Shown here piece after piece: positions 9,611 to 18,348 of a stretch of 64,000 bases of DNA. The stretch comes from Shimia litoralis (GTDB taxonomy: Bacteria; Pseudomonadota; Alphaproteobacteria; Rhodobacterales; Rhodobacteraceae). The notes under the pieces were generated by a model. It had not been told where the DNA came from, did not search any database, and was given only the letters and a program-made list of their open reading frames with translations. Made by a program: the position numbers and the translations under genes. The stretch is from positions 85,787 to 149,786 of the forward strand of contig NZ_SULI01000008.1 of the NCBI RefSeq assembly GCF_005518135.1. The letters are read 5' to 3'. Position 1 is the first letter of the stretch. Each line of letters begins with the position of its first letter.

Positions 9611-9660
9611 CTTGCAAAAATAGTTGTAAAAGGTGCAAGTTTTCAAAATAGCTTTGCAAA
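9611..9660. promoter_or_regulatory. mmsA/LysR divergent control region with TTTGCAAA-like sites
   Basis: Seen: CTTGCAAA (9611-9618), four bases, GTTGTAAA (9623-9630); TGCAAG (9634-9639), which forms an inverted repeat with CTTGCA; TTTTCAAA (9640-9647), five bases, perfect TTTGCAAA (9653-9660). TTGCAAAAAT occurs twice, 42 bp apart. Similar sites precede the acyl-CoA dehydrogenase operon. Either the adjacent LysR protein or a PccR-type regulator encoded elsewhere could bind here. Confidence 0.5.
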
Positions 9661-9678
9661 AATGCAGGGGGGTGCCAG

Positions 9679-10575
9679 ATGGACCCACAATGGGACGATC
9701 TGAGAATATTTCTATCGGTCGCCAGAGAAGAAAGTCTCTCTGCGGCGGGACGGCGATTGCATATTGATCCGGCAACAGTCGGGCGCCGCGTGGCGCGGCT
9801 CGAAGAGGCCTTTGACTCGCCGCTCTTTGTGAAATCTCCGTCGGGATATGCATTGACGGATGCCGGGCAGAGGTTGCTGGTGCACGCTGTGCGTATCGAA
9901 CAGTCGTTGCAGCAAGCCACCGAAGATATGGGCGGTGAATCAAGCAGCCTTTCTGGGCAAATTCGCATCGGGGCGCCTGATGGGGCTGCCAACTATTTGC
10001 TGCCACAGGTCTGTGCGCGCATTTCGCAAGAAAACCCTGATCTGGAGATCCAGATTGTGGCGCTGCCGCGTGTGGTGAACCTGTCCAAACGCGAGGCCGA
10101 TCTGGTGGTGGCCGTGAGCCCGCCAAGTGCCGGCAAGCTCACCGTTCAGAAGATCACTGATTATAAATTGCACCTTGCTGCAGCTCGGTCCTATTTACAG
10201 GCGGCTGCGCCAGTGCAGTGTCTTGAAGATCTCGATCAACATGTGGTTGTTGGGTACATTCCAGACATGATTTTCGACAAGGAGCTGGACTATTTGAACG
10301 AAACCGGTGTGCACAAAGTGCGCCTTGCTTCGAACTCTGCATCGGTACAATTCAATTGGGTGCGTTTGGGGTATGGGATCGGAATCGTGCATGATTTTGC
10401 CATTCCATCCAGCCAAGGGATCGATAAGGTTCTTGAAGATCAGATCAGCCTGACGCGATCATTTTATCTGATCCGGCATGCAGATGACCGCCGTCTTGAG
10501 CGTCTTAATCGCTTTTCAGAGGCCCTGTGCCAAGGTATCCGCGAAGAGGTGTCGCGGTTGGAAGCTGGCGCTTGA
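9679..10575 (+). CDS. LysR-family transcriptional regulator
   Basis: 298 aa. Seen: N-terminal winged helix-turn-helix DDLRIFLSVAREESLSAAGR followed by IDPATVGRRVARLEEAFDSPLF (residues about 6-50), then a periplasmic-binding-type effector domain. The HTH has VGRRVARLE where many LysR proteins have VSRQIRALE, typical of the branch of shorter-motif LysR proteins. Start has a G-rich site (GGGGGG) eight bases upstream. Divergent from mmsA, so a role in valine or propionate-related control is inferred from position only. Confidence 0.85.
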   Translation: MDPQWDDLRIFLSVAREESLSAAGRRLHIDPATVGRRVARLEEAFDSPLFVKSPSGYALTDAGQRLLVHAVRIEQSLQQATEDMGGESSSLSGQIRIGAPDGAANYLLPQVCARISQENPDLEIQIVALPRVVNLSKREADLVVAVSPPSAGKLTVQKITDYKLHLAAARSYLQAAAPVQCLEDLDQHVVVGYIPDMIFDKELDYLNETGVHKVRLASNSASVQFNWVRLGYGIGIVHDFAIPSSQGIDKVLEDQISLTRSFYLIRHADDRRLERLNRFSEALCQGIREEVSRLEAGA

Positions 10576-10635
10576 CAATACCGATTATTGCGACGACGCT
10601 TTGACTTAAGCAATATTCTTATGGAGGTTTTTAAT

Positions 10636-11070
10636 ATGCTGGTACATCAGATTCTTAAGTCAAAAGGGGATCAAGGTGTCGTGACGGTGAAACCCGGGAC
10701 CTCGGTATCTGATGCAGCAAAGATCCTCGCTGAGAAGCGGATCGGGACCGTGGTTGTGTCCTCGACGGGCACCAGTCTCGAAGGTATTTTGTCAGAGCGT
10801 GACATCGTCCGCGAACTTGGCGCGCGGGGCGCGTCGTGCATGTCGGACAAGGTCGATGATTACATGACAACAACCCTCGTGACCTGCACGCAGAGCGACG
10901 ACGCCGTGCAGGTTCTGGAAAAGATGACCGAAGGACGGTTTCGCCACATGCCGGTGATGGATGGCGATACCATGGTGGGGTTGATTACGCTTGGCGACGC
11001 TGTCAAGGCACGCCTGAGCGAACTGGCGATGGAAAAACAAGCCCTCGAAGGCATGATTATGGGTCACTGA
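10636..11070 (+). CDS. Two-CBS-domain protein
   Basis: 144 aa, almost entirely two CBS domains: residues about 8-65 (VVTVKPGTSVSDAAKIL...GTVVVSS...GILSERDIVREL) and 72-130 (YMTTTLVTCTQSDDAVQVLEKM...RHMPVMDG...GLITLGDAVK). CBS pairs bind adenine nucleotides or similar ligands as sensors. No catalytic partner is fused. The start at 10636 has GGAGG eight bases upstream; earlier in-frame starts lack a site. Lies in the same direction as coaD but a perfect hairpin separates them. Ligand and target unknown. Confidence 0.85.
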   Translation: MLVHQILKSKGDQGVVTVKPGTSVSDAAKILAEKRIGTVVVSSTGTSLEGILSERDIVRELGARGASCMSDKVDDYMTTTLVTCTQSDDAVQVLEKMTEGRFRHMPVMDGDTMVGLITLGDAVKARLSELAMEKQALEGMIMGH

Positions 11071-11074
11071 CCCT

Positions 11075-11106
11075 ATGTCTCACCCGTAGGACTACGGGTG
11101 AGACAT
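11075..11106 (+). promoter_or_regulatory. Perfect 14-bp hairpin between the CBS gene and coaD
   Basis: Arms ATGTCTCACCCGTA (11075-11088) and TACGGGTGAGACAT (11093-11106), loop GGAC. No T-tract follows, so it is not a standard terminator. The TGAGACA of the 3' arm (11099-11105) is complementary to TGTCTCA (11169-11175), which covers the end of the coaD leader and its start codon, so an alternative pairing could mask coaD translation. Confidence 0.5.
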
Positions 11107-11174
11107 TCCGGCGCTTGCATTTCAAGGCGCAATAATGTTGCGTGCGCACACGTTATTGTTTTACGGAGTGTCTC

Positions 11175-11672
11175 ATGCGCATTGGCTTGTACCCAGGAAC
11201 TTTTGATCCAATTACGATTGGTCATATTGATATCATCCGCCGTGCATCTTTGCTGGTGGACAAACTTGTGATTGGCGTTGCCATCAATCGGGACAAGGGG
11301 CCGCTTTTCACACTGGAAGAGCGCGTCGCGATGATCGAGGCAGAATGTGCCAAGCTCTCCAAAGAAACCGGCACAGAAATTGTGGCACATCCGTTTGAAA
11401 ACCTGTTGATTGATTGCGCCCATGATGTTGGCGCGCAGATCATCGTGCGCGGATTGCGGGCTGTGACAGATTTTGAATATGAATATCAAATGGTTGGCAT
11501 GAATCGCGCGCTGGATGACAGTGTCGAAACCGTGTTCCTGATGGCAGATCTTCAACATCAGGCGATTGCATCCAAGTTGGTGAAAGAAATCGCCCGCCTT
11601 GATGGGGATGTGTCCAAGTTCGTGACACCCATGGTGAATGACGCGCTCAAGGATCGCCTGGGCAAGGCGTAG
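11175..11672 (+). CDS. coaD: Phosphopantetheine adenylyltransferase
   Basis: Transfers AMP from ATP to 4'-phosphopantetheine in coenzyme A synthesis. 165 aa, normal length. Seen: nucleotidyltransferase motif YPGTFDPITIGHIDI at residues 5-19, NRDKGPLFTLEERV around residue 40, and IIVRGLRAVTDFEYEYQM around residue 90. Start at 11175 has GGAG six bases upstream; starting at 11142 would add eleven residues before the conserved MRIGLYPGTFD. The upstream hairpin may affect translation. Confidence 0.95.
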   Translation: MRIGLYPGTFDPITIGHIDIIRRASLLVDKLVIGVAINRDKGPLFTLEERVAMIEAECAKLSKETGTEIVAHPFENLLIDCAHDVGAQIIVRGLRAVTDFEYEYQMVGMNRALDDSVETVFLMADLQHQAIASKLVKEIARLDGDVSKFVTPMVNDALKDRLGKA

Positions 11673-11884
11673 GCCGAGTTTTTGCCTTAACTTGCTCTTT
11701 GCGTAAAAGCGCGTTCCTGTTCAAATTGTGACCTATGGATATGGGGTGCGTCCGGTCGGCCGGTCGCTGACGCCTCAAGAGCGCGTCGCATGGGCTTGCT
11801 TAAGGTCCGGCGCAAAGATATCTCTGTTGCTCTGAGCAAGAGAGCACGTAGGCTGCGTGCAAAGCATTGAAGTGGAGAATGGCA

Positions 11885-12868
11885 ATGAGCGGTCTTTTGG
11901 CTTTGCTGGATGATGTGGCGGGCATTGCAAAAGTTGCTGCCGCTTCGGTGGATGATATCGCGGCCCAAGCTGCCAAGGCAGGGGCCAAGGCCGCAGGGGC
12001 GGTGATTGACGACGCAGCGGTTACACCCAAATATGTGCACGGATTCGAGGCCAAGCGCGAGTTACCAATTATTTGGAAAATCGCCAAAGGATCGATTAAA
12101 AACAAGCTGTTGATCCTGTTGCCGGCCGCATTGTTATTGGCAAATTTTGCCCCATGGCTGATTGCGCCACTTTTGATGTTGGGCGGGGCGTACCTGTGTT
12201 TTGAGGGGGCCGAGAAAATCTATCACTTGTTGGTGCCACATGACACGCACCACGTCTTTGCCGAAGACGAAAAAGGCGATCCTGCGCATCTCGAGGAAAA
12301 GAAAGCCGCAGGGGCCATCAAAACCGACTTTATTTTATCTGCAGAAATCATGACCATCATTCTGTCCGGCATTCCAGAAAGCAATTTTTGGATGGAGGCC
12401 GCGACGTTGGCCGTGGCAGGGATCGGGATCACCGTGGCGGTCTATGGTTCGGTGGCTCTGATTGTCAAAATGGATGATCTTGGGTTGCTGATGTATGCCA
12501 ATGGGCGGCTTTCGGTGACGCGCACCTTGGGGCGCTGGCTTGTGCGTGGGATGCCTTATTTCATGTCGCTGCTGACCACTGTGGGGACCGCGGCGATGCT
12601 GTGGGTCGGAGGATCCATTGTGATCCATGGCATGGAAGAATTGGGCTTTGGCTGGCTTGGCCACCACATTCATGATCTGGCCTATGCGGCGGGTCATGCC
12701 GTGCCTGCAGGTTGGACGGGGTTCGTCGAATGGACGTCCAAGGCCGCGATGGATGGCGTGTTTGGCTTGGCGCTTGGCTTTGTGTTGATTCCTGTGGTGA
12801 CCAAAGTGATCGCGCCGATCGTGGGCGCGATCTTTGGCAAAAAGAAGTCAAGCGACGCAGCGCATTAG
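11885..12868 (+). CDS. DUF808 family inner-membrane protein (YedI-like)
   Basis: 327 aa. Seen: N-terminal MSGLLALLDDVAGIAKVAAA followed by an amphipathic alanine-rich segment, then several hydrophobic membrane segments (about residues 75-115, 145-205, 225-250, 285-310) and a lysine-rich tail. The LLALLDD start and the DDAAVTPKYVHGF segment are typical of DUF808. Function unknown. The ATG at 11885 is chosen since GGAG lies seven bases before; an ATG at 11879 is too close to the site. Converges with the next gene with a 9-bp gap. The 212-bp stretch upstream shows no further gene. Confidence 0.8.
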   Translation: MSGLLALLDDVAGIAKVAAASVDDIAAQAAKAGAKAAGAVIDDAAVTPKYVHGFEAKRELPIIWKIAKGSIKNKLLILLPAALLLANFAPWLIAPLLMLGGAYLCFEGAEKIYHLLVPHDTHHVFAEDEKGDPAHLEEKKAAGAIKTDFILSAEIMTIILSGIPESNFWMEAATLAVAGIGITVAVYGSVALIVKMDDLGLLMYANGRLSVTRTLGRWLVRGMPYFMSLLTTVGTAAMLWVGGSIVIHGMEELGFGWLGHHIHDLAYAAGHAVPAGWTGFVEWTSKAAMDGVFGLALGFVLIPVVTKVIAPIVGAIFGKKKSSDAAH

Positions 12869-12877
12869 GCCCTTAGA

Positions 12878-13405
12878 TCAAGGTTTCCAGCGTTTCTTGG
12901 GTTGGTTGGCCAGCTCTGGAAAAATGGCAAAGAGCATGTCATCGGCCGCGTAGATGACGCGTTCCTTGCCCTTGATCGACCGGATTGTGACATGTGACTT
13001 ATACGTGTTTTGACCGCCGCTGCGTTGATATTTGACTTTAAGATCAAGACGCTTGATTTCGCCTTCGAAATATTCACCGCCCATGACGCGTTTGGTGCGT
13101 CCGACACCGAACATAAATTTCATGTTCAGGGTGAATTTCCGTCCGTTTGGAACAGTACAGATCAGGCGGTCGGCGGCTTTGAATCCGGTCACCGTATAGG
13201 TCACGTTGCCGCCCGATCCTTTTTTGACGACCTTGCCGCGGTTGTTGACCTCGTGACAGGTGATCTCGTAGGGGAACCGCTGAAAGGCGACGGTGAAAAC
13301 CCAGTCTTCGGGGGGATAGAGGTTTTTGCTTGAGGCGGCAGTTGAAACCGTTGCCATACCAATCATGGCAGTCGCCAAAATGACCTGTTTTATAATGTGT
13401 TTCAT
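12878..13405 (-). CDS. Exported hypothetical protein
   Basis: 175 aa. Seen: a signal peptide (MKHIIKQVILATAMIGMATV, cleavage likely after STAASS) and a basic, beta-rich mature domain with two cysteines (ITCHEV and LICTVP). The mature part is lysine/arginine rich. No family recognised. Start at 13405 has GGAG seven bases upstream; an earlier start at 13435 would place charged and proline residues before the signal peptide. Lies downstream of the tkt terminator on the same strand, so an independent unit is likely. Confidence 0.65.
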   Translation of the reverse strand: MKHIIKQVILATAMIGMATVSTAASSKNLYPPEDWVFTVAFQRFPYEITCHEVNNRGKVVKKGSGGNVTYTVTGFKAADRLICTVPNGRKFTLNMKFMFGVGRTKRVMGGEYFEGEIKRLDLKVKYQRSGGQNTYKSHVTIRSIKGKERVIYAADDMLFAIFPELANQPKKRWKP

Positions 13406-13420
13406 CAATATCTCCGGCAA

Positions 13421-13447
13421 GAAAAAGGGCGCCACGAGGACGCCCTT
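13421..13447 (-). terminator. Terminator of tkt
   Basis: Arms AAGGGCG (13425-13431) and CGCCCTT (13441-13447); followed by a T-rich stretch on the minus strand. 26 bp after the tkt stop. Confidence 0.8.
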
Positions 13448-13473
13448 GTTAGAAAGTTCTTACTATTCGGGGA

Positions 13474-15492
13474 TTACCCGAGCAAGGCTTGGGCCTTGTC
13501 TGCGACATGCTGTGCTGTGATGCCGAACTTGGCAAACAGCTCACCCGCTGGGGCTGATGCCCCAAACCGATCCATGCCGACAAAATCGGATTTTCCGGGC
13601 TTGGCACGTTCGCCCAGCAACCATTGATCCCAGCCTTGGCGCACGGCGGCTTCGATACCGACGCGTACGGCACCAGCCGGCAGAACCTTGCGGCGATACG
13701 CTTCGTCTTGTTCAGCGAACAGCTCCATGCAGGGCATGGATACCACGCGTGTGCCAATCCCTTGGGCTTGCAGCAGATCGCGCGCCGCCAATGCGGTTTC
13801 CACCTCGGATCCTGTCGCCATCAGGATCACCTGACGTTTGCCTTCGGCTTCGGCCAGCACATAAGCGCCTTTGGCCGTCAGGTTTGCCAGCTTGTGCTCT
13901 GTCCGAACGGTTGGCAGGTTCTGACGTGTCAGAGCCATCACAGATGGCGTGTCCTTGGACGTCAAAGCGATTTCCCAAGCTTCGGCTGTTTCCACAGTAT
14001 CAGCAGGGCGGAACACATAGGTGTTTGGTGTCGCGCGGCAAATGGCCAGATGCTCGACCGGTTGGTGGGTTGGACCATCTTCGCCGACGCCGATGCTGTC
14101 ATGGGTCATTACAAACACGGTTGGGATTTTCATCAAGGCCGCAAGGCGCATGGATGGGCGCGCATAATCGGTAAAGCAAAAGAACGTGCCTGAGTAGGGG
14201 CGCACACCACCATGCAGGGCCATGCCGTTCATCGCAGCCGCCATACCGTGTTCGCGAATACCCCAATAGACATAGCGCCCTTTGCGGTTATCCGTATCAA
14301 ACATGCCCAGATCACCAGTTTTGGTGTTGTTCGATCCGGTCAAATCCGCCGATCCACCAACAGTTTCCGGCATGATCGGGTTGATGACCTCAAGCGCCAT
14401 TTCTGACGATTTACGAGTCGCCACCTTTGGTTGGTCTTCCGAGACCTGTTTTTTCAGGGCTTTGATCGTGGCGGACAGGCGTTTGGGGGCATCAAGCGCA
14501 TAGGCGCGGTTGAAGCGGTCCTGTTTTTGTTGGGACAAGCCAGCAAAGCGTTCTTCCCATGCGGTGCGATCAGTCGCGCCGCGCGCGCCGATGGCTTCCC
14601 ATTGGGCTTTGATGTCGGCGGGTACTTCGAACGGACCTGTGGTCCAGCCGTATTGCGCCTTGGCGGCTTTCATCTGATCCGCATCGGTCAGCGCGCCGTG
14701 ACCTTTGGATGTATCCTGTGCCGCGTGACCCAGCGCGATGTGGGTTTTGCAGGCGATCATCGAAGGTTTTTTGGTTTTCTTGGCGGCGGTGATGGCTGCG
14801 TCGATGGCCTCGGGGTCGTGGCCGTCAATTTCCTGCACGTGCCAGCCGGACGCCTTAAAGCGCTGCACTTGATTGGTGCGGTCCGACAAATCTACGGTGC
14901 CATCGATGGTGATGTTGTTGTTGTCCCAGAAGACGACCAGTTTGCCCAACTGGTGACGTCCCGCAAGGCCGATGGCTTCTTGGCTGATGCCTTCCATCAG
15001 ACAGCCGTCGCCCGCAATGACATAGGTGTGGTGATCCACAACCTTTTTGCCGTATTGCGCGCGCTGCATTTCTTCGGCCATCGCAAAGCCAACCGCGTTG
15101 GCGATCCCTTGGCCCAAGGGACCTGTCGTGGTTTCAACAGCGTCCAACAAGAAGTTTTCAGGGTGGCCCGCGGTCAAAGCACCCATCTGGCGGAAGTTTT
15201 TAACCTGATCCAGCGTGACCTGAGCGTCGCCGACAAGGTGCAACAGCGAGTAGATCAACATAGAGCCGTGGCCGGCAGACAGGATAAACCGGTCGCGGTC
15301 AGGCCATTGCGGATGGGCCGCATCAAATTTTAGATGCTTTTCATAAAGTACGGTCGCCACATCGGCCATGCCCATTGGCATGCCAGAGTGGCCAGAATTG
15401 GCAGCAGCTACCGCGTCCAAGGTGAGGGCACGGATGGCAGCAGCTTTCATCCAGTGGTCGGGGTTCTTTTCACGAAGTGCAGCGATATCCAC
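13474..15492 (-). CDS. tkt: Transketolase
   Basis: Thiamine-diphosphate enzyme moving two-carbon units in the pentose phosphate and Calvin-type pathways. 672 aa from the chosen GTG start at 15492, matching the usual length; AAAGGA lies just upstream. Longer in-frame extension to 15609 has no conserved content. Seen: [16 protein letters not shown] around residue 30, [13 protein letters not shown] around residue 155 (thiamine/Mg binding GDG), [16 protein letters not shown] around residue 240, and [16 protein letters not shown] around residue 415 with the catalytic Glu. Nearby genes are not of carbon metabolism, so this is the housekeeping copy by appearance. Confidence 0.95.
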   Translation of the reverse strand: MDIAALREKNPDHWMKAAAIRALTLDAVAAANSGHSGMPMGMADVATVLYEKHLKFDAAHPQWPDRDRFILSAGHGSMLIYSLLHLVGDAQVTLDQVKNFRQMGALTAGHPENFLLDAVETTTGPLGQGIANAVGFAMAEEMQRAQYGKKVVDHHTYVIAGDGCLMEGISQEAIGLAGRHQLGKLVVFWDNNNITIDGTVDLSDRTNQVQRFKASGWHVQEIDGHDPEAIDAAITAAKKTKKPSMIACKTHIALGHAAQDTSKGHGALTDADQMKAAKAQYGWTTGPFEVPADIKAQWEAIGARGATDRTAWEERFAGLSQQKQDRFNRAYALDAPKRLSATIKALKKQVSEDQPKVATRKSSEMALEVINPIMPETVGGSADLTGSNNTKTGDLGMFDTDNRKGRYVYWGIREHGMAAAMNGMALHGGVRPYSGTFFCFTDYARPSMRLAALMKIPTVFVMTHDSIGVGEDGPTHQPVEHLAICRATPNTYVFRPADTVETAEAWEIALTSKDTPSVMALTRQNLPTVRTEHKLANLTAKGAYVLAEAEGKRQVILMATGSEVETALAARDLLQAQGIGTRVVSMPCMELFAEQDEAYRRKVLPAGAVRVGIEAAVRQGWDQWLLGERAKPGKSDFVGMDRFGASAPAGELFAKFGITAQHVADKAQALLG

Positions 15493-15718
15493 GAGGTCGT
15501 TTCCTTTGACTTGGCGCTCTGGTTTTGTGCTCAATACCAGTCTTGAGGTGAAGATCAAGCGTCGCAGCCAAGTGCTTGATGTCAAAGGGGGCGCATTTTG
15601 TAATTCCATTGGGTAAAATCAACCAAACCTGCGGAATTGCCGATTCGCCTTGCGAATTGCCGATGAAATGGGCAGGAGCAGGGAATACGTTACGACCCCG
15701 CACAGAAGGGATGAGGCC

Positions 15719-16477
15719 ATGAGTAATATCAGCGAGTTGGAAAGCCGGATTAGCGCGGCGATGGATCGGATCGGGCGCGGGCTTGAGGCGCTAGATGCGC
15801 CGACACAGGCCCCACCGACGGACACGGTCGACAAGGTAGAGGTGGATGCCGAGCGCGAGGCCGCTCAGAAAACGCTTGAGGCTGAAAAGCTGCTGACGGC
15901 GCAACTGGAAGAGCAAATCAAAGCGTTACACACACGCCAAGATGCTCTTGAGGAAGATCTTGCGGCGGCCAAAGTGAGCGCCACACAGTCCGAAGAGGCG
16001 CTTGGCACAGCCACTGCAGCCCTTGAGGCAGCCCAAAACGAGGTTAAGGCCGCACAGTCCGAAGCCGAAGAGGCCAAAGCAGATGCGGCAGCGGCCAAGA
16101 TTGAGACCGGTGTGGCCATCGAAGCCGCACAGAAAGCCGCGCAAGAGGCAGAAGACGCCGCCAATCAAACCCCGGCAGAGCCGACAGGTGTGGATTTGGA
16201 TGCAAATCGGGAAGAAATTCTTGAGATGGCGTTCCGCCTGCGTCGCTTGCGTCGAACTGGGCGCCAGATGCGCCAGACCATCGCCGTGCTTCGGCAATCT
16301 GTTGATGACAAGAGCGTCGACGCAGACGCAATCAACCGATCTTTGGAAGTTGAATTGCAGAATGTCACAGCCGAGCGTGAGGCGGATTTGGCCGAGATGA
16401 ATTTGTTGATTGGCACATTGCATCCGCTGCTGGAGCCACAACCCCAAGACGCCGATACATCCGAGGGAGAAGACTGA
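15719..16477 (+). CDS. Alanine-rich coiled-coil protein upstream of zapA
   Basis: 252 aa. Seen: MSNISELESRISAAMDRIGRG, a short low-complexity linker, then a long Ala/Glu/Lys heptad-like coiled coil (about residues 40-155), a linker, and a second conserved helical part (EILEMAFRLRRLRRTGRQMR) with an acidic tail. No membrane segment. Its stop codon overlaps the zapA start (TGATG), so the two are translationally coupled. The pairing suggests a cell-division or FtsZ-ring role, but this is inference; the family is not one I can name. Start at 15719 has an AAGGGATGAGG stretch upstream. Confidence 0.75.
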   Translation: MSNISELESRISAAMDRIGRGLEALDAPTQAPPTDTVDKVEVDAEREAAQKTLEAEKLLTAQLEEQIKALHTRQDALEEDLAAAKVSATQSEEALGTATAALEAAQNEVKAAQSEAEEAKADAAAAKIETGVAIEAAQKAAQEAEDAANQTPAEPTGVDLDANREEILEMAFRLRRLRRTGRQMRQTIAVLRQSVDDKSVDADAINRSLEVELQNVTAEREADLAEMNLLIGTLHPLLEPQPQDADTSEGED

Positions 16478-16863
16478 TGGCCGAAGTAGAAATCCATATC
16501 GGTGGCCGCGTTTTTGAAGTCGCCTGCCAAGAAGGTGAACAGCATTTCTTGCAGTCTGCTGCGAAAATGCTCGACGACGAAGCCCAAGTTCTGGCGGCTC
16601 AGATCGGTCGCATCCCCGAAGCACGGATGCTGTTGATGGCGGGGTTGATGTTGGCGGACAAAACGGCAGGTCTTGAAGATCGCCTGCGCGAGACCGAGGC
16701 ACAGCTTGCGGCCAAACAGGCCGAGGTTGACGCGCTTCAGGCGGCAGGTCCGGAACAGGTGCAAGTGGCTGTGATCCCCCGCGAGGTCACCGATACGCTT
16801 GCGGAACTGGCCGCACGTGCGGAATCTCTGGCCGCAGAGGTCGAAGAAAAAGCGGCGGGGTAA
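16477..16863 (+). CDS. zapA: Cell division protein ZapA
   Basis: FtsZ-ring-associated protein that bundles FtsZ filaments. 128 aa. Seen: MAEVEIHIGGRVFEVACQEG, the characteristic ZapA start, LDDEAQVLAAQIGRIPEARMLLMAGLMLAD in two halves around residues 32-62, then a C-terminal coiled coil. Overlaps the stop of the coiled-coil gene by one base. Its stop at 16863 abuts the stop of the converging gene at 16864 with no gap. Confidence 0.88.
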   Translation: MAEVEIHIGGRVFEVACQEGEQHFLQSAAKMLDDEAQVLAAQIGRIPEARMLLMAGLMLADKTAGLEDRLRETEAQLAAKQAEVDALQAAGPEQVQVAVIPREVTDTLAELAARAESLAAEVEEKAAG

Positions 16864-17373
16864 TTACCGCCGCAACAGCCGCGCCAACAGTCCTTTGGGT
16901 TTGCGCGGCGTTACGATCAAGCGCCCGTTGACGTTGTCTTCGAACACGCCATCAAGCCCGCTGGTCAATCCGACCAAGATGCGATGGGTGGCAGGGTCTG
17001 CAGGGTCAAGAGCTGTGGGGCCGATTACGACCGTGCCGTCTTTTGAGGAAGTGCCTGCGTCATCGGGCGCGCCGATCTCAAGGCGTCTTGTGCATGTGCG
17101 CATTTTTGCACTGGCGCTGGATGGGCCTGAATTGCTTTCAATAAATGATGCAAATTCAATGGCTTCTGCGGCGACGTCATCGTGGTTTGCGATTTGAATC
17201 AGCATCGACACCGGGGCGGTCACATGCAGCTGGGGAATGCGTGTTTCGCCCAGAACCCATTCGGTATGTGCCACCGTACAGCCAAGCAACCCTGTGAGGC
17301 GTTTGTACAGAAAATCAAGAGAAACGGTGCGAGAACCCGGCGCGTACCAGATTCTCGCGGCTTGCATGGTCAT
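16864..17373 (-). CDS. Hypothetical protein
   Basis: 169 aa, soluble. Seen: MTMQAARIWYAPGSRTVSLDFLY, a moderately hydrophobic N-terminal half, and a basic C terminus (RKPKGLLARLLRR). No recognised motif. Start at 17373 has AAGG seven bases upstream. It follows grxD by 9 bp, so it is probably the last gene of the bolA-small protein-grxD unit. Converges directly with zapA, the stop codons touching. Function unknown. Confidence 0.6.
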   Translation of the reverse strand: MTMQAARIWYAPGSRTVSLDFLYKRLTGLLGCTVAHTEWVLGETRIPQLHVTAPVSMLIQIANHDDVAAEAIEFASFIESNSGPSSASAKMRTCTRRLEIGAPDDAGTSSKDGTVVIGPTALDPADPATHRILVGLTSGLDGVFEDNVNGRLIVTPRKPKGLLARLLRR

Positions 17374-17382
17374 CGAAAGACC

Positions 17383-17745
17383 TTAAGCGTTTGCTTCGCG
17401 AATTTTATTCGCAGCGTCTTTGTCATACGCAACGCCGTTGTCTTCGAACATGGTGTCCAGTTCGCCCGACAAAGTCATTTCGGTGATGATGTCACATCCG
17501 CCGACAAATTCACCCTTGATGTACAGCTGTGGGATGGTGGGCCAGTCAGAATAATCTTTGATGCCTTGGCGGATCTCGTCGTCTGACAGGACATTCACAT
17601 CGGCATAGTCGATGCCCATATAGTTCAGCACACCGGCCACCCGAGAAGAAAATCCGCATTGCGGCATTTCTTTGGTGCCCTTCATAAAGAGCACAACATC
17701 ATTGGCTTTGACGGTTTCGTCGATGCGAGATTTGGCGTCGGTCAT
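17383..17745 (-). CDS. grxD: Monothiol glutaredoxin (Grx4/GrxD type)
   Basis: Carries or transfers [2Fe-2S] clusters, usually with BolA. 120 aa. Seen: the CGFS active site at residues 30-33 in [14 protein letters not shown], then [20 protein letters not shown] with the glutathione-binding residues. AAGGA lies eight bases before the ATG. The bolA gene is two genes upstream on the same strand, the classical partner. Confidence 0.95.
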   Translation of the reverse strand: MTDAKSRIDETVKANDVVLFMKGTKEMPQCGFSSRVAGVLNYMGIDYADVNVLSDDEIRQGIKDYSDWPTIPQLYIKGEFVGGCDIITEMTLSGELDTMFEDNGVAYDKDAANKIREANA

Positions 17746-17784
17746 GGTAAAGTCCTTTGTCCGTGGTGTTGGCTATCGCCGATG

Positions 17785-17976
17785 TCAGAGACCCTGAACA
17801 GGTCTGTGGTCTGCGGTGCCGGTATGTGGGTTTTTCGCGGCGTATTTGCAATGTGTCTTGGGTATGCGCCGCCGAGAACGTGTAAGATGCGGTTGCCCCG
17901 TGAGATAAGACCCCATTCCTGCGGCGGCAACCACCAACAGGATCAAGATGCCAATGCTCAACAGGGCTATGTTCAT
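17785..17976 (-). CDS. Small membrane protein between bolA and grxD
   Basis: 63 aa. Seen: one hydrophobic helix (about residues 2-22, NIALLSIGILILLVVAAAG) followed by a basic, polar tail. Its ATG overlaps the bolA stop (ATGA, 17973-17976), which suggests translational coupling and supports it as real. It ends 39 bp before grxD. No homology recognised. It may anchor or assist BolA/Grx function at the membrane, but that is only a guess from position. Confidence 0.55.
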   Translation of the reverse strand: MNIALLSIGILILLVVAAAGMGSYLTGQPHLTRSRRRIPKTHCKYAAKNPHTGTADHRPVQGL

Positions 17977-18209
17977 TCTGGAACTTTTGTGGTGAGGGCA
18001 AGCGCATGCAAGTCGCCGTTGGCCCCGTCCATCTTTCCTTTGAGCGCGGCATAAACCGCACGTTGTTGTTGTACGCGGTTCTTGCCGCGAAAGCTTTCGT
18101 CGATGACCATGGCAGACATATGTACACCGTCTTGACCTGCGACTTGAATCTCTGCGTCAGGAAAGGTCTCTCTCAGCAATTCTTCGATTTCGTGAGCTTG
18201 CATCGGCAT
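17973..18209 (-). CDS. bolA: BolA family protein
   Basis: 78 aa, normal length. Partner of monothiol glutaredoxins in iron-sulfur handling. Seen: EIEELLRETFPDAEIQV, the conserved helix near the N terminus, then FRGKNRVQQQRAVYAAL and the C-terminal HALALTTKVPE. Lacks a nucleic-acid-binding extension. AAGGA precedes the start at 18209; M3 is too far from it. A terminator of purL lies upstream, so the bolA unit begins here. Confidence 0.9.
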   Translation of the reverse strand: MPMQAHEIEELLRETFPDAEIQVAGQDGVHMSAMVIDESFRGKNRVQQQRAVYAALKGKMDGANGDLHALALTTKVPE

Positions 18210-18296
18210 AAACAGGGGAATCCTTGTTGGTGGTCTTTGATCTAAATCTAGTCATGCTTGGCCTGCGCTTCAAGCCGATGCGTGACCGACAAATAG

Positions 18297-18328
18297 AAAA
18301 CGGCGCGCCCCAATTGGTCCGCGCCGCT
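18297..18328 (-). terminator. Terminator of purL
   Basis: Arms CGGCGCG (18301-18307) and CGCGCCG (18320-18326), followed on the minus strand by TTTTC. 23 bp after the purL stop; separates purL from bolA. Confidence 0.8.
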
Positions 18329-18348
18329 TTGAACTCGGGGTGCCGTCG

